Counted from the first letter of the stretch, positions 37,851-49,544 are shown. The stretch: 64,000 bases of DNA from Selaginella tamariscina (GCA_003024785.1 PUQB01000516.1:99501-163500); one strand, 5' to 3'. Notes: generated from the letters alone by a model not told the origin. Made by a program: numbers and translations.

Positions 37851-37959
37851 TGCTAAACCCACTAAAGAATATGTCTGCAGAGTTGCATAACCCCCACAAA
37901 GTTAACTATGATGCATTCAGAGGATATAAATTATAAAGATCTACAGAATTACTGTTTCC

Positions 37960-38240
37960 GTGTCAGACAATCAAATGCACACAGACACACACAAACACAC
38001 AGAAAGTCACAGAATATTCTGTATAGTGATTTTGTGAGATTTATACGCTGTATCATTTCTTCAACACACATTTCCGTGTGCTAACTAAATTTAAAACCCT
38101 CATATAAAACACATTAAACTTCAAAACTCACACACTAGTCTTTGATTACCTGATCTTCACAGATGGCGAAATTAATCCTATGTTTAACACTAATCAACAT
38201 TACCTGTTACATATATATATATATATATATACCGTGTGTG
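37960..38240 (+). pseudogene. Third copy of the peroxidase promoter and signal peptide
   Basis: From GACAATCAAATGCACACAGA to CTGATCTTCACAGATGGCGA this matches 14,468-14,680 (peroxidase upstream region, left arm). The start at 38,163 encodes MAKLILCLTLINIT, a plausible signal-peptide beginning and fuller than the left-arm version. Right after it the sequence changes to a TA/TG microsatellite and no mature peroxidase follows. It is an orphan 5' end next to the MTR3-like remains. Confidence 0.65.
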
Positions 38241-38295
38241 TGTGTCTGTGTGTGACTCTAACACATATATATATTACCTGTTTTTGGATTATACT

Positions 38296-39080
38296 TGCAG
38301 ATACCGCAGAAACGAGGTCGAACATGACAATTCCAGCATCAGCAAGTGCTACTAGGCAAGTCTCCACCGTCTGATTGGAGAACGAGGGCGAATATATCGA
38401 CGGTTGTCTTGGGAAACGTGGTATTGCCTTATAAAGCATGGCAGACAGATCCTTCTCTTCTGACCCTTGGGCATTGCTAGCCCTTCTGCGCTCGTTAACA
38501 AGATTCTTAGCCTAATGCTGTTTCTCATTACATATATCTATACACACACACACACACACACACACACAAATAGACGATACCCATGTTCTCTCCCTCCCCC
38601 CCTCTCTCTCTACATACATACATACATACATATATATGGTATACATTATAGACAGATACAACTACCATACATGCGTACACACTATATATGCATATACTTG
38701 TGAAACAAACATATGTATCTGTATATTATCTGTACGTATGCATCATATACACAAATGTGTCATATTGAAGTCTACCCATGATGTAAATACACATATAACT
38801 GTATGTCTGTAAGCAGTTTATATATACCTGATGGGAGAGGCAAAAGTGCAGAATTTCACATTGAGCCTACCGATGTCACTGAATGCCTGCGCCTTCTTGC
38901 TCTCGTAAGGGCCGAAGATGGAAACAATCACTTTGGTATTGTCGATTTCTACATATGCAGATCCCGCTTAAACCTGCACTCTTGAGCTCTGCGATCAATC
39001 CTCCCATTATCTGGCCGCCTCACCTCGTACGCCACCAAGAACCCTAAACCTTTGGGCAAGAACCCTAAAACCGAGACCGT
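38296..39080 (-). pseudogene. Exosome subunit MTR3-like (RNase PH fold) pseudogene
   Basis: Minus strand. The upstream exon (about 39,060-38,829) starts around RRPDNGRIDR (family: RRPDGR), shifts frame, then reads GSAYVEIDNTKVIVSIFGPY and ESKKAQAFSDIGRLNV, ending at an AG|GT donor. This is the core of the plant MTR3/EXOSC6 branch of the RNase PH family, whose members form the six-subunit ring of the RNA exosome. The next exon (about 38,510-38,301) has EEKDLSAMLYKA, a frame break, FALVLQSDGG-like residues in another frame, and LADAGIVMFDLVSAVSASI. At least two indels are needed to read it through and the C-terminal exon was not found. It stands head to head with the LEA-type gene about 100 bp away and may share its promoter. 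Confidence 0.7.
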
Positions 39081-39159
39081 ACATACAGCCACGTAGATCT
39101 GTCTCTTGGCGGGCTTGACCATTCAAAATTTTGAAAATACTTTAATGTGCTAGATTAAA

Positions 39160-39252
39160 ATGGCGATGCTGGCAAGTGCACTCAGACGGCTCCTTCACGC
39201 CAGAACCGAATTGACACAGCCATCCATAAGCAGCTACTTAAGGTAACTAACA

Positions 39253-39294
<42 letters not shown>

Positions 39295-39800
39295 AGCGCG
39301 CTTGCGCACACGCACACATACACCTGTATTTAAGCGCTCAAGCAACCTGAAGATAGTGTTTAAAGAGATGCGTATAAGCAAAATTTGTACAGAGGTCTCT
39401 CTCTCTCTCTCCCTCTCACGTGTATACAAAAGCTATAAACTGTCAGTAGGAAGAGAATATACATACATTCAGATCGTCAACTCTAAGCAGAGGATATGCA
39501 ACCAAAGGCGGCGGAGGGAGCAAGAAGAAGAACGTTAAGAAATCCGTGAAAAACCCACAGGAGAAAAAAACGACCATTTCTGACGAGGAGAGGAAACAAA
39601 AGAAGAAGATCCCGCATGCTAAGGAGAGCTGGTGGGTTAAAGATCCCAAGACAGGTTTATGGTTACCAGAAGGCTATGTTGCTGCAAGATATCAAGACCA
39701 GCCTGACATTACGAAGAAGCTTGGTGAACGTGTTATGAACGATCCTTCTTGGTGGAGCTCTACTCCTAATACACCACCCCCAACTAAGATACTCCGCTGA
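39160..39800 (+). CDS. Mitochondrial LEA_3/SAG21-type small protein
   Basis: Two exons, 39,160-39,242 and 39,491-39,800, join in frame across a GT-AG intron to give 130 residues. The N-terminus MAMLASALRRLLHA, rich in Arg, Ala and Leu and followed by SSYLRGYATK, looks like a mitochondrial presequence. A Lys-rich middle follows (KKKNVKKSVKNPQEKK). The C-terminal domain has ESWWVKDPKTGLWLPEGY and DPSWWSSTPN, resembling the 'W.PDP.TG.Y.PE' box of the LEA_3 (SAG21) family, which is linked to stress tolerance of mitochondria. The frame is clean, unlike most neighbours. The intron has a CT/CA microsatellite (39,252-39,293). Family assignment is by motif resemblance only. Confidence 0.75.
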
Positions 39801-39885
39801 CAAACCTTCTCACCGGTGGCTTGTTTCAAGAGTGTTTACACTTAATATATTGAGTTGTACAACTTGAACAGCTGTAACTACTACC

Positions 39886-39919
<34 letters not shown>

Positions 39920-39939
39920 CACGCATGTACACACAAGAT

Positions 39940-40206
39940 TCAGAAGAGTCTCCTTCTGAAGGTCCTCGTGGTCGGCTGGTAAGTCCGAATAAGCAGGCCA
40001 ACACCAATGCCAATCCCCAAACACATTCCCAAACCAATTCCAACACCCACTCTCACTCCAGCATTGAACCACGTCATTTCCCCATCCTCGTTTTCAATGT
40101 ACGGCATGCCTTCAGGTAGTACCTCTCTTATCATGTACCTCCTCGGCATTCTCCGTCTCTTCCTGGGCAATATATTACACATTTCAGCAAATCTCTCTCT
40201 CTCACT

Positions 40207-40237
<31 letters not shown>

Positions 40238-40480
40238 GTAAATAAATAGTGTTTACCTGCTCAAGAGGGCACTGTTATTCTCTTCATCCTCTGGTATAGC
40301 ATCAAGAGTGGATCACCTGGGAGCCCGTCTCTTTGCACTAAGTTGCACAGTCTGAGTGAGGACAAGAGCATATCTCGAGTACGGACAAGGAGCCCCAATA
40401 TGACCTCTTGCACGTAGGAAACTCCCTACAGCTGATGTAAACCATACACTCTTGTCATCTGCATTATATCCCTCGGATTT
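39940..40480 (-). CDS. Conserved plant membrane protein of unknown function (C-terminal exons)
   Basis: The last exon (40,162 down to 39,940) is clear: RKRRRMPRRYMIREVLPEGM, PYIENEDGEMTWFNAGVRVG, then a Gly-rich hydrophobic segment VGIGLGMCLGIGIGVGLLI that should span a membrane once, and RTYQPTTRTFRRRLF and stop. It joins in frame to an upstream exon ending at 40,257 (LDAIPEDEENNSALLS). Further upstream KSVWFTSAVGSFLRARGHIG and PYSRYALVLTQTVQLSAKRR (about 40,440-40,320) look coding, but a stop lies between them and the next exon, so one splice or base is uncertain. Weaker coding traces run to about 40,710. I recognise the C-terminal motif as widely conserved in plants but cannot name a function. 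Confidence 0.6.
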
Positions 40481-40739
40481 CTCCAATGTTCCAGTTAGCA
40501 GAACGTCACCTCATCATGAACTTCCTAGCAAAACCGAGAAGACGGAGGTGGTCTGTACTAACGTACGTTACTTCAACAGATTCTGTTGTTACTCTGTCAC
40601 GTCTAAGTGTCAATATCGCTGCTTCCGACGGTGAATACGGCCTCCGTTAACCTCAAGTGCGGTCTGTATGCTCTAGCCTCCTGAGTCGAACAGTACATAG
40701 AGCACCTTCACCAATTCAGTATGAATAACATTCTCTCTC

Positions 40740-41590
40740 TCTCTCTCTCATATATTTACCTTCACATCAAATAAGGGGGGAGTTTGATACAGAGAATAGT
40801 TGGGAAGTAGTCTGTTTTGATGCTCCAAAGTTCCCTTGAGTTCTCGTAGGTAATTCATTGGGTATCAAAGTTGATACATGGTCATACTAGTTAAAACATT
40901 GAATTTTCTCGTCCTACAATGCTGTGAAACCTATACTGCATTTCAAAGAGCTCCTTATTGGATGCCTTGTACATTAATATATAAATCGCTACACACGCCA
41001 TTAAATTATTATGATTACTTTAGCACACACACACACACACACACTTATCACATTCACAATGCAATTCGGAACCATCGAAATTGCAAATGGCAGACACACA
41101 TTTCTGCTCCATACAAACCGTGCGCGCCAACGTTTGAAATCTGTCACAATTAGGTTGGAGTTGTGACCGGTCTTTGCCAGTATGTTCTTCGCGCAGGTAA
41201 TACCCGTGACGGATCGTTGTTGTTGCTTACATGTTTGTTTATAGCTGCCGATTTTCTAGGGCTATACTTATGTAGTCACACGTGCGATCCACCACGCACG
41301 GTCCTCAAGCGATGCAGCGGTACACTACGCAGCCTCTCCTCACGCAATTCGACGGTGTTGACATTCCCTCTGGTATCCATGTTCCTGTCACAGTATCCGA
41401 CCATGTACATGTATCTCTCTCTCATTCTCAGTGCCACAGACAACACGCACATCTCTTCTCTCTCTCCTATACGCAGGCTTTCTCTATCACACACAGCCAC
41501 ACACTCTTATAGCTTTCAACCCCCCCCCCCCCTTTCACACACACACTCACAAAGTTCATACACATATATACACTTTCTATGTACATAGAG
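40740..41590. other. Region with no assignable gene
   Basis: Short exon-like stretches occur, for example plus-strand RYTTQPLLTQFDGVDIPSGI near 41,314, but no frame or splice chain is convincing. CT/CA microsatellites and a C run (41,520-41,533) interrupt it. Confidence 0.3.
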
Positions 41591-41599
41591 CTTCCGTCT

Positions 41600-41770
41600 T
41601 TTGTTAATACTGTCTCTTTGACAAAACAGTCTTAATTGCAAACTTGCATATAAGGACTTGATCAACGGCCTAAATAATAGTTGGTGCTACCATATATGGA
41701 TGCAAGTACTAGGGTTTAGGGGTGCAATGACGTTATGGGATGTGTTGAGAGGGATGCTCTGCTTACAAGA
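41600..41770 (-). repeat. Dispersed repeat shared with 1,040-1,240
   Basis: TTGGTGCTACCATATATGGA, TGCAAGTACT and ACGTTATGGGATGTGTTGAG match the reverse complement of 1,060-1,130. This sequence lies inside the 0.9-kb insertion (670-1,555) that distinguishes the left palindrome arm from the right. Confidence 0.6.
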
Positions 41771-41796
41771 GTGGTGGCCTCAACTTGAAAGAGTGT

Positions 41797-41902
41797 AGAT
41801 GATCCGTGGGAGGAGGAAGAGGAGCATGAAATAGTTATTGAGGCTGTTCGCAAGTTTCGAGCTCCGTTGGAGACAATATATGAGGATCAAGAATATGATT
41901 AG
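41797..41902 (+). CDS. Possible last exon of an unknown acidic protein
   Basis: After TGTAG the sequence reads DDPWEEEEEHEIVIEAVRKF and then RAPLETIYEDQEYD before a TAG stop, an open and strongly biased frame that looks like a real C-terminal exon. A polyadenylation-type AATAAA lies near 41,969. Upstream exons were not identified, so the family is unknown. Confidence 0.35.
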
Positions 41903-42208
41903 TTAGTGATTTTGCTTAAACTTTCCCAAACTTTTTAATTAGTTTGTAACTACGGTTATCTTAGTAAATTTTAATAAAATTTTGGTCTGAGTTTTGTATA
42001 TGTATATGTATATGTTACATGCGTATAAGTTATATATACAATATTCTATTGAAAAGTTAGCTACCAAGAATCCGTATGTATTTTTGTTTACATACATATG
42101 CCATGTATTTCTCAAATACTCCGTTTGTGTTATATATTGCTACATACATGTATATTTAGATATGCTGCATATGTCTATAAAACCACATTCATATTCAAAT
42201 GCTTTGAC

Positions 42209-42309
42209 CATAGTTGCAGCCAAACGCGTTCGGCTGTATATCCGATCAACTTCCGAACGCGTTTGCGAACGTTCGGATATACAGCCGAACGCGTTTGGCT
42301 GCAACTATG
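42209..42309. mobile_element. Tiny hAT-type MITE with 37-bp perfect inverted repeats
   Basis: CATAGTTGCAGCCAAACG starts the element. The first 37 bases (42,209-42,245) are repeated exactly in inverse at 42,273-42,309 around a 27-base middle. The flanks GCTTTGAC (42,201-42,208) and GCTTTGAC (42,310-42,317) form an 8-bp target duplication, as made by hAT transposases. The middle repeats part of the arm, CGAACGCGTTTGCGAACG. Confidence 0.85.
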
Positions 42310-42319
42310 GCTTTGACCG

Positions 42320-43073
42320 TTAAAACAGAGCAAGGGACATAATCGAGTCTCTATCTTCACTGGTAGTTCGCCGCAGTTGTTGAATGGCATCTATTTAAAC
42401 GATCGATTCAGGTTTGTGTGTGCCTGTGTGTGTGTGTGTGTGCGTGCGTGTCGAATATGATTTATTATTTTGATCTGTGTTGTAACTTATATATATGCTG
42501 TTATGGAGGAAACAGTACAATGAACACTATGTGTCGTTTTAATTCCTTAGGGTCACAAGACTTTAATATTTCTTGTTTGTGCTGCATTCTACACACACGC
42601 ACACACACATGGAAATCTTTGTCTGCTATAAGCTGTGTTTATAATTTACCACTTTGTTAAATATGTTGCACCTATACTTCGTTTACTATTTGCGCTGTTT
42701 TCTCTATAAAGGTTGTACTTTGAGCTACATTCTGCATTTATATCTACTATATAATTAACATAAAGTAAACTCGTCTAATTGGTTTGCGTGTGTGCGTGTG
42801 TGCGTGTATGCGTGTGTGTGTTTTGTTTTCTTGGTTGGTATCATTAAGAATCAACTAAATTATCAAATCTATCAAGATTAGATGAAGAGAACATATTGCT
42901 GTGCAGGTTTGGATGGCCTTATAGCTCAGTGGTTCTATAAACTGGAGGCGTACTTACATGAATATACGTATAGTTCCGTTTGATACGTACTTTAAATACA
43001 CAACAGCACTCGTACATCTTAAGGGGTTTAAGTTATAGTGTAACGTATTTCGAGTGTATATTCTACAGTTAGT

Positions 43074-43111
<38 letters not shown>

Positions 43112-43611
43112 ATACCTACACACAGACAACATATGATAGACACGGGGCTTTCTTTGTAGGGGCTGATTGGATATAAACTATGCAAGATATTTACAATTCC
43201 CAGTTATTCTAACCAGGTTTTGCAAACTGTACATATCTTTCTTGCAATCAATATATGTACTATTTAGCTTTGATACCGCTTTCAATGTATATTGATACAT
43301 ATTTAATTAAGTTCAGAAACCATGTTCGAAATAGTTAGTGAAGACAATGCATTTCTATACTACGGAAAGGATCTTATACGATATGTTAAGACTAACACTC
43401 CATATAGGATGTATTTAGTTTTGTAGTTTATATATTGTTGATAATATGTAATTATATGTGATTAATATAAGACTTTCTTTAATCTCTCTTGTACTACGTA
43501 CATTGCTCTAAATCAGTTGGGCTCTATTCAAATGGGTGTTTTGGTAAATATATTATAAAGACCTACAGAATTAATACATTATATATATGCATGATTTGAT
43601 ATATAAATTAA
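42320..43611. other. AT-rich intergenic DNA
   Basis: No gene is seen. It contains a TG run (42,415-42,452), a TA run (43,078-43,110) and a tRNA-like A-box motif at 42,920 with no matching B box. Confidence 0.5.
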
Positions 43612-43790
43612 AAAACTTATGAAGAATATATATGTACACACATATACATATTAAATGTATGTATGCATACATAGATATACATTTATATATAATTTCAAAA
43701 TACTTGAATAATTAATGTATAGTAATATATAAATATGCTAATTATAATGATGTGAAATGAAGCTTAATCAAGCTTGTTTAATTAAAGAAC
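43612..43790. repeat. Dispersed AT-rich repeat, copy 2
   Basis: Matches 37,456-37,643 closely, including GAAGCTTAATCAAGCTTGTT. It lies just downstream of GDSL copy 1. Confidence 0.65.
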
Positions 43791-43957
43791 GATTTCATCT
43801 TAGATTCTAGGTATATTATTTCTTCTATTTCTTTTTGTTAACCTTTAAATAAAAATCTCAATCCTGGCGTGTGACTGGCGTGTGATAATACTCTTTCTTA
43901 AAATACCTAGATATTTACGAAAAAATCAGTTTATTGATCAGTTTAAAAATGATACAT

Positions 43958-45049
43958 CTAGTGCACATTCTCTGGATGAACCTCAAAGTGCTGGAACAAA
44001 GTCTGGAGGTTGTAGGGTGCAGAGAGGCTCAAGTCCTTCTCGTACCAAAACTGCTGGAACGCTTCGAAGTAGGCCTTCTCAGTTGGGTGTGCGGCGTCCC
44101 AGAAGAAGTACCTGGTCGGGTCGGGGCAGACACGAGGCTTACTCAACTCGTAGCAGAAGGAACCCGCATTGAGAACGCCCGCTCCACAGCAGGCACTGCT
44201 GGCGTCTGAAAATCCGTACACCTGTGGGCGGTTGAGGACCTTCATAACCCAGTTGTAACTTGAGCAGCACAAGCTGAGCATCTGGGAGCTCCCTAGCAAG
44301 TCCGTCGAGCATATTCTCTATTGCAGTGTTGTAAAGCTGTGCAAGGGCGTTGGCCGGTGCAAAACACCCGCGGTTCCTACCACCAGTTATCGAGATTTGG
44401 ACCGACCTAGCCCGTGGACTGCAGCCCGCTGGGGGGACAGCGAAGGTGATGATCCCTCTAGCTCCATATCTGTAGAGAGTCTCGATGGCTTCCTGTTGTG
44501 TGGCAATCATCTGCTGAGTAAACTGTGGCGGTGACATGGTGGGATGCATCAGATAGTTCTCCGACAAGTCGTTCACTCCTGAAGCGATGAGAAAGACCGA
44601 GTCATTAGAAACTCAGTGGTGGCCACCTCTCCTTTCTCTGCCCGGTACCCTTTCACAAGCTCCTCGAACTGCTCGATCTGCTTGCTGAGACTGATTACTC
44701 CTTCTTTCTGGTTAGTAGACTCCATGAGACCACTGCCAGCCGAGGCAAAGTTGGCGCCGTATTTGAAATCTGCACCTGGCTTGAGGTACGGAAGAGGCAG
44801 AGGCAGGTCCAGTGCCTGAGCTATGAAGTCTGCCAGTGTTCTCCCGTTGGTGAACCTCCCCGTGGGTTCGTTGAAGTATGTGAGTCCGTACGGGAAGTTC
44901 TTGGCCGTGATTGTGCAGTTGGGAATGAACGTGTTGGTGCCGCCGTCGAGAGATGAGTCTCCGAAGACAAAGATTGCCGCCACCTTCTTTGCTTCAGAGA
45001 CATGGAGAGAGAGCGTCAAGAGTAGAGCGAACAAGAGAATGATCTTCAT
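43958..45049 (-). pseudogene. GDSL esterase/lipase, copy 1 (two frame breaks)
   Basis: Minus strand, single-exon layout. It begins MKIILLFALLLTLSLHVSEA, a signal peptide, then FVFGDSSLDGGTN with the GDS nucleophile serine (block I), GANFASAGSG (block II), and NDLSENY (block III Asn). The C-terminus is intact: YFFWDAAHPTEKAY supplies the catalytic Asp and His of block V, and the protein ends HPENVH. Compared with copy 2, one base is missing near 44,598 (in the 'LM-SVFL' region) and two near 44,255 (after LLK), so the frame is broken in the middle. Members are secreted SGNH hydrolases acting on lipids or cell-wall esters. A TATA element lies at 45,084-45,089. Confidence 0.88.
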
Positions 45050-45083
45050 TTTTCTTTTGATGGTTTAACCAGGAAAACTCGAA

Positions 45084-45089
45084 TTTATA
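45084..45089 (-). promoter_or_regulatory. TATA box of GDSL copy 1
   Basis: On the minus strand CGTATAAATTCG lies 35 bases before the ATG at 45,049. Copy 2 has CCTATAAATTCG at the same spacing. Confidence 0.5.
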
Positions 45090-45739
45090 CGCACGAAACG
45101 CTACCGTATTTGCGTACTTGGATAGCATTTATGCGCACATATTTTGGATGCTGTCAATATGTATACCATTGCCTTATTTGAATGAAATAGCATATCCTTG
45201 GAATATTCATATTTGTTTTAATTAAATTCCCTTATATGTTTATATTGAACTTTATATGAATTTAAAGTTTTTTTTTATATAATTGAATAAAATAAACAAA
45301 GCCTCTTCAATAAGAAAAAGGGAAATATGTGGCCTACATATGTTGAGATGCTTCTTTTTCTTTCTCCCTCTCAGCCACCATAAGACCACCTGTATACACA
45401 TTCCACAATGCACACACGCACGCACACATGATGTTTTACGCACCAATAACTGCTACATTGAAGAGAAAGGAGCAAGCAACTCCAGCCTGTTGAAATCAAA
45501 GTTTCTCACTTCAGGTGCAGGAGCCGGTGTTCTAGCTGCTTACAGCAAAAATTTAACATACACATGACGCACGCATGCAGTATATATGGTGTATATAAGC
45601 AGCCTTAATAATATATTTAATTAGAGGGTCAGATTATATTATAATTACTTAGTATTATAATGTAAATACAAACATATGCAATTGATAGTGCATTTCCGAA
45701 GGAACAATCCCATTCTGCAACATAGAACTCCAGTAGTAC

Positions 45740-47073
45740 CACCATTCATTCACACGTCCATCTTTTACATGCATCTAGCAAACTCACATATGTAAGTTCA
45801 TCAGGTTGCTTATCCATCTCCTGGTACAGCTCAAGTGCAGCCTTAGCCTCCCCATTCTCTACGTATCCCATCATCATTGAGTTCCACCAAGAAGATCTCT
45901 ATTCTCCATCTTATAAAAACCTCCCTTGCGTCTTCCACAAATCTGCATTTGCAATACGCATCTATAAGCGCGTTTGCAACAGATACATTCTCCTCCATCC
46001 CAAAAACCTTCACATGCTCATGTACCATCTTCACATTCAGACCAGATCCTAAAGCAGCACACGCACGAAGAACGCCAGTAAACGTTTCACAGTCTGGTTG
46101 AACATACTGCATTCCCATGCGTGTATAGAGATCCACTGCTTCTTGAGGACTGCTTCGTGCATATGCACATATCATCGTATTCCATGTATAAACATCCTTC
46201 TTGTGTACTCTGTCGAATACCTCTCTGGCATCAATCACACTCCCACACCTACCATACATATCCACAACTGCAGCTGCAACTGTTACCTCCGACTCATACC
46301 CATATTCCACAAGTTTTGAGTGCATCTCCTTCGCCTCAGTTAGCCACTCCTCAGAACTAGCCATCTTGAGAAGATGCATGAATGTGTCTCTAGTTGGCTT
46401 CACACTCTGTGACATTTGCTTGTAGAGTTCCAGGCCTTTCTCGGTTTCCCCACATTGGGTATACGCAGAGAGCATCGAGTTCCAGGATATAACATTCTTA
46501 TTTGGCATTCCTTCAAAGACCAACCTTGCATTCTCAATGCTACCACATCTGGTGTACATTCTGACCAGAGCGTTCATCACCGCAACATCCATAGCAAACC
46601 CTTGGACAACCACACGAGTGTGCATGTTCTTGGCTTCTGGTAAGTGTGTATGCACATTGAGAAGACACAGAAGAAGTGGTTTATCGGGTTTAAAACCGTT
46701 CAGCTCCATGTAACTCAGCATTTTCATTGCCTTGTAAGGATGCCCATTCTGGGCATATGCTGAGACCATTGCAGTCCACGATAGAAAACTGGGATTCTCT
46801 AGCTTGTCAAACACTGAATGTGCTCCATCAACACTGTTGCACTTGATGTACATGTTCAGCAGGCAATTAGAGATTGATGCATTGTCCTCGTACCCGTTTT
46901 CTATTATGTGCTTGTGGATGTATTTGCCGTGTGAAAGAGCCTTTGCTTGGCCGCATTGCTCCAGGAGTTGTGTGTATGTTTGTGTGTCTGCCCCCATGAG
47001 TGCCAGTTGTAGGTTGTCTAGAGGGTTTTTTTTTGCTTTATGATTAGTCTCTGCTTTGCTGCTGCGTTGGCCA
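45740..47073 (-). CDS. PPR protein (PLS-type), frame interrupted
   Basis: Minus strand. A 384-codon open frame from 46,997 contains about ten pentatricopeptide repeats, such as NGYEDNASISNCLLNMYIKC, NPSFLSWTAMVSAYAQNG, NKNVISWNSMLSAYTQCG and KKDVYTWNTMICAYAR. Upstream, NPLDNLQLALMGADTQTY is in frame, and an ATG at 47,073 would start MANAAAKQRLIIKQ but for a slip in a run of nine A. Downstream, after DAREVF, a one-base loss followed by another lets WWNSMMMGYVENGEA and ELYQEMDKQPDELTYVSLLD continue to about 45,740. PPR proteins of this type act in chloroplast or mitochondrial RNA editing. No E or DYW domain is seen. The gene is either a recent pseudogene or carries consensus errors. Confidence 0.8.
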
Positions 47074-48954
47074 TGGAAGAAGCTTTATTACTAATCAACA
47101 TGTCTTCAAAATATAGTCTAAGAGCAAAAACAATTACTTGTTACCATTAATATTAACTTTTTAGTACTTATAGTAATTAGAAAGTTAAGAAATTAAATTA
47201 AAATGTGTAAGTATTATATAAGTATATGTAATAAATATAACTTTTGTATTAAATATAAATCAATAACTACATAATGTAATATACATTTAAAAAACCATCG
47301 CAAGACAGTATCAATGTGAAATAGTTGGAAGGGAATAAAAGAAAAGTTTAAAATATTTAAAAAGTAGCATGATACAAAGTATATTATATTATTAAATTAT
47401 TAAATTTGTTTTCATAAATTAAATTAAATATTTTGAGTTAAAAAAACTATTTTAATTCATGAAGAAAAATGATATTGTGTAAATTAAACCGTCTTAAAAA
47501 ATGTTGTTTCGGTATAAAATAATTTTTGTAATAAATTCATCGTTACTCCAATTGAAGTTTAGTCTTTAACATAAAAAATAAAGAAAAAATTAGTTTTATA
47601 TCATTAAAATATAAGATAACAATTTTAAACTAATAACTATATTACATAAGATATTAATTATTTCTGACATATTATTCATAAGTATTATTCACCAAATATT
47701 CTTAATGCATATAAATTCTTATTATTACGATTATACATGCAGCCGTAAGAAAATATTTATGTTTAACAAAGACTTAAAATTTAATTACGTTGGCATTTTT
47801 GTTTTTATTATAAATTATCTTATTTTTTAAACCTTATAAATCAAAATTAACCAAGTCCTTATAAATTATTTTGTGTAATGAATTTCCTTAAGAAATATAA
47901 AGTTAATTATAATTATCATTTATTTATATAAAATGAATATTTTAATATAGCATATGGTTCATTTTTGAATTTTTTAAATCACATAATACATTGTAATCTT
48001 CTGATACTTCTTTAACACACTCAACCTATATAATGTGTGAGGGGTTAGGCATATTTTAATACTTTTATTATTAATATATTTTAAAATTTTGATATTATTA
48101 ATATTATTATTTTTTTAAAATAAAAATATTTTAAATACTCTTATAACAATATTTCATTTTTTATACTTATCACATTTGATTTTAAACATGCCTTAATATT
48201 ACTTTTTAATTATACATTTGTTATTATATGTTTTGTAAATAATTTTTCATGAACATAATATAAAATAGTAACAAAATACTTTTAATAATATAAATACTAA
48301 CTTTAAAACAATGTATAATAAATTTATTATAATGCTTAAATTTAAGTGTATCATCTTAATATTTAATGCTTAATAAAAAAAATTAATATTCTATCTTTTA
48401 ATTTTATGTCATTTTCACATGCTAAAAAACATTTATATTATCGGGTTTGTTTCCTAAAAAAATAATTTATTTTCTTTTTAAAATTTTATTAAAATTTATT
48501 TCATAAACACAAAGTTTAAATGTTTGCGTATTTTTGCGTATTTAGTTTTCATGGAGGTTGAGACATGAATTTGTTGAAATATTTACTCTTAAATAAATTT
48601 TAAATAAAGATTAAAAACATTAAAGATATAAATTTCTTATTTTTATCCATTCTATGTTATTAAACTAGCACGGAATTTAAACAAATAATAATAATACTAA
48701 TAAATATGAAAAACATTCACACACTTTATAAAATAAGAGTAAAAAAATAAATTGTTTCCATTAAGCTCCAGTGAAGATTAATTATTGGTTAGGGGTGAAG
48801 ACATACGGTGTACTGTAGCTAAATTTAACTCAAGAATTTGAAAATGCATGTGAAAATAAACATTGGTGCTTATCATTATAAAAATAAACCCTGCAAATTG
48901 ACTTGATCTTGTATAATCTTATACATATATTCATAAACATGTGATGGATACATC
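47074..48954. other. AT-rich intergenic DNA
   Basis: No gene is seen in these 1.9 kb. Composition is strongly A+T with many short direct repeats. Confidence 0.6.
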
Positions 48955-49125
48955 CACAAACACACGCCAAAATAACATGTTGTACCGTATATACATAATT
49001 TGTAAAAGAATAGAATATCCCGTATTGCTAGGTACATAAATATTATACCTAGCAAGATGGGATTCTCTATTCTCTTACAAATTATGTATATACGATACGA
49101 CATGTTATTTTGATGTGTGTTTGTG
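48955..49125. repeat. 171-bp hairpin (MITE or small-RNA precursor)
   Basis: The first 80 or so bases pair with the last 80. TACATAATTTGTAAAAGAAT faces its inverse, and TTGCTAGGTA and TACCTAGCAA close a short loop. A few mismatches and one-base bulges are present. No target duplication is evident. It lies 0.4 kb upstream of DRC1. Confidence 0.7.
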
Positions 49126-49544
49126 AGGCCATTTGCAACTATGAACAATTAGCTCGTTTGAGATACATGCAGCGTTCTATATCGTATAATATATATACAT
49201 ATACTAAATTATTTAGAAATTAGTCTTCAAAATAAATAAATAAATAAAAATTTAAGTTCGTGCCTGAGCAATGTCTTCAAATCAGCATACACACATATCT
49301 TAGATAAATAGATAGATAGCACATACACACGCTATAATAGTGTTGAATGTAAATAGTACATCTTTGAAATAAAAACAATCAATTAAGTTAATTTAAAACG
49401 TTCGGTTTAATTATTTATTCGCCGCTGAGAAAGGGAACAAATAACGGAAGTTTTTTTATAAATAATAAAAAGAATACAACGAATTTAATTAACTTGAAAA
49501 CATTTGAATTTTAAACTTAGGGTTAGGGATTTTTGCGAGGGAAG

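Noticed and set aside
42912-42975. tRNA gene, because of TTATAGCTCAGTGGTT
   Set aside because: The A box is good, but no B box, acceptor stem or anticodon arm can be built from the following bases; at best a SINE head.
44616-45068. Plus-strand open frames over the GDSL genes
   Set aside because: They are shadows of the conserved minus-strand coding sequence.
45283-45567. Plus-strand open frame between the GDSL and PPR genes
   Set aside because: Its end (SGAGAGVLAAYSKN) looks protein-like, but there is no supported start, splice site or family.
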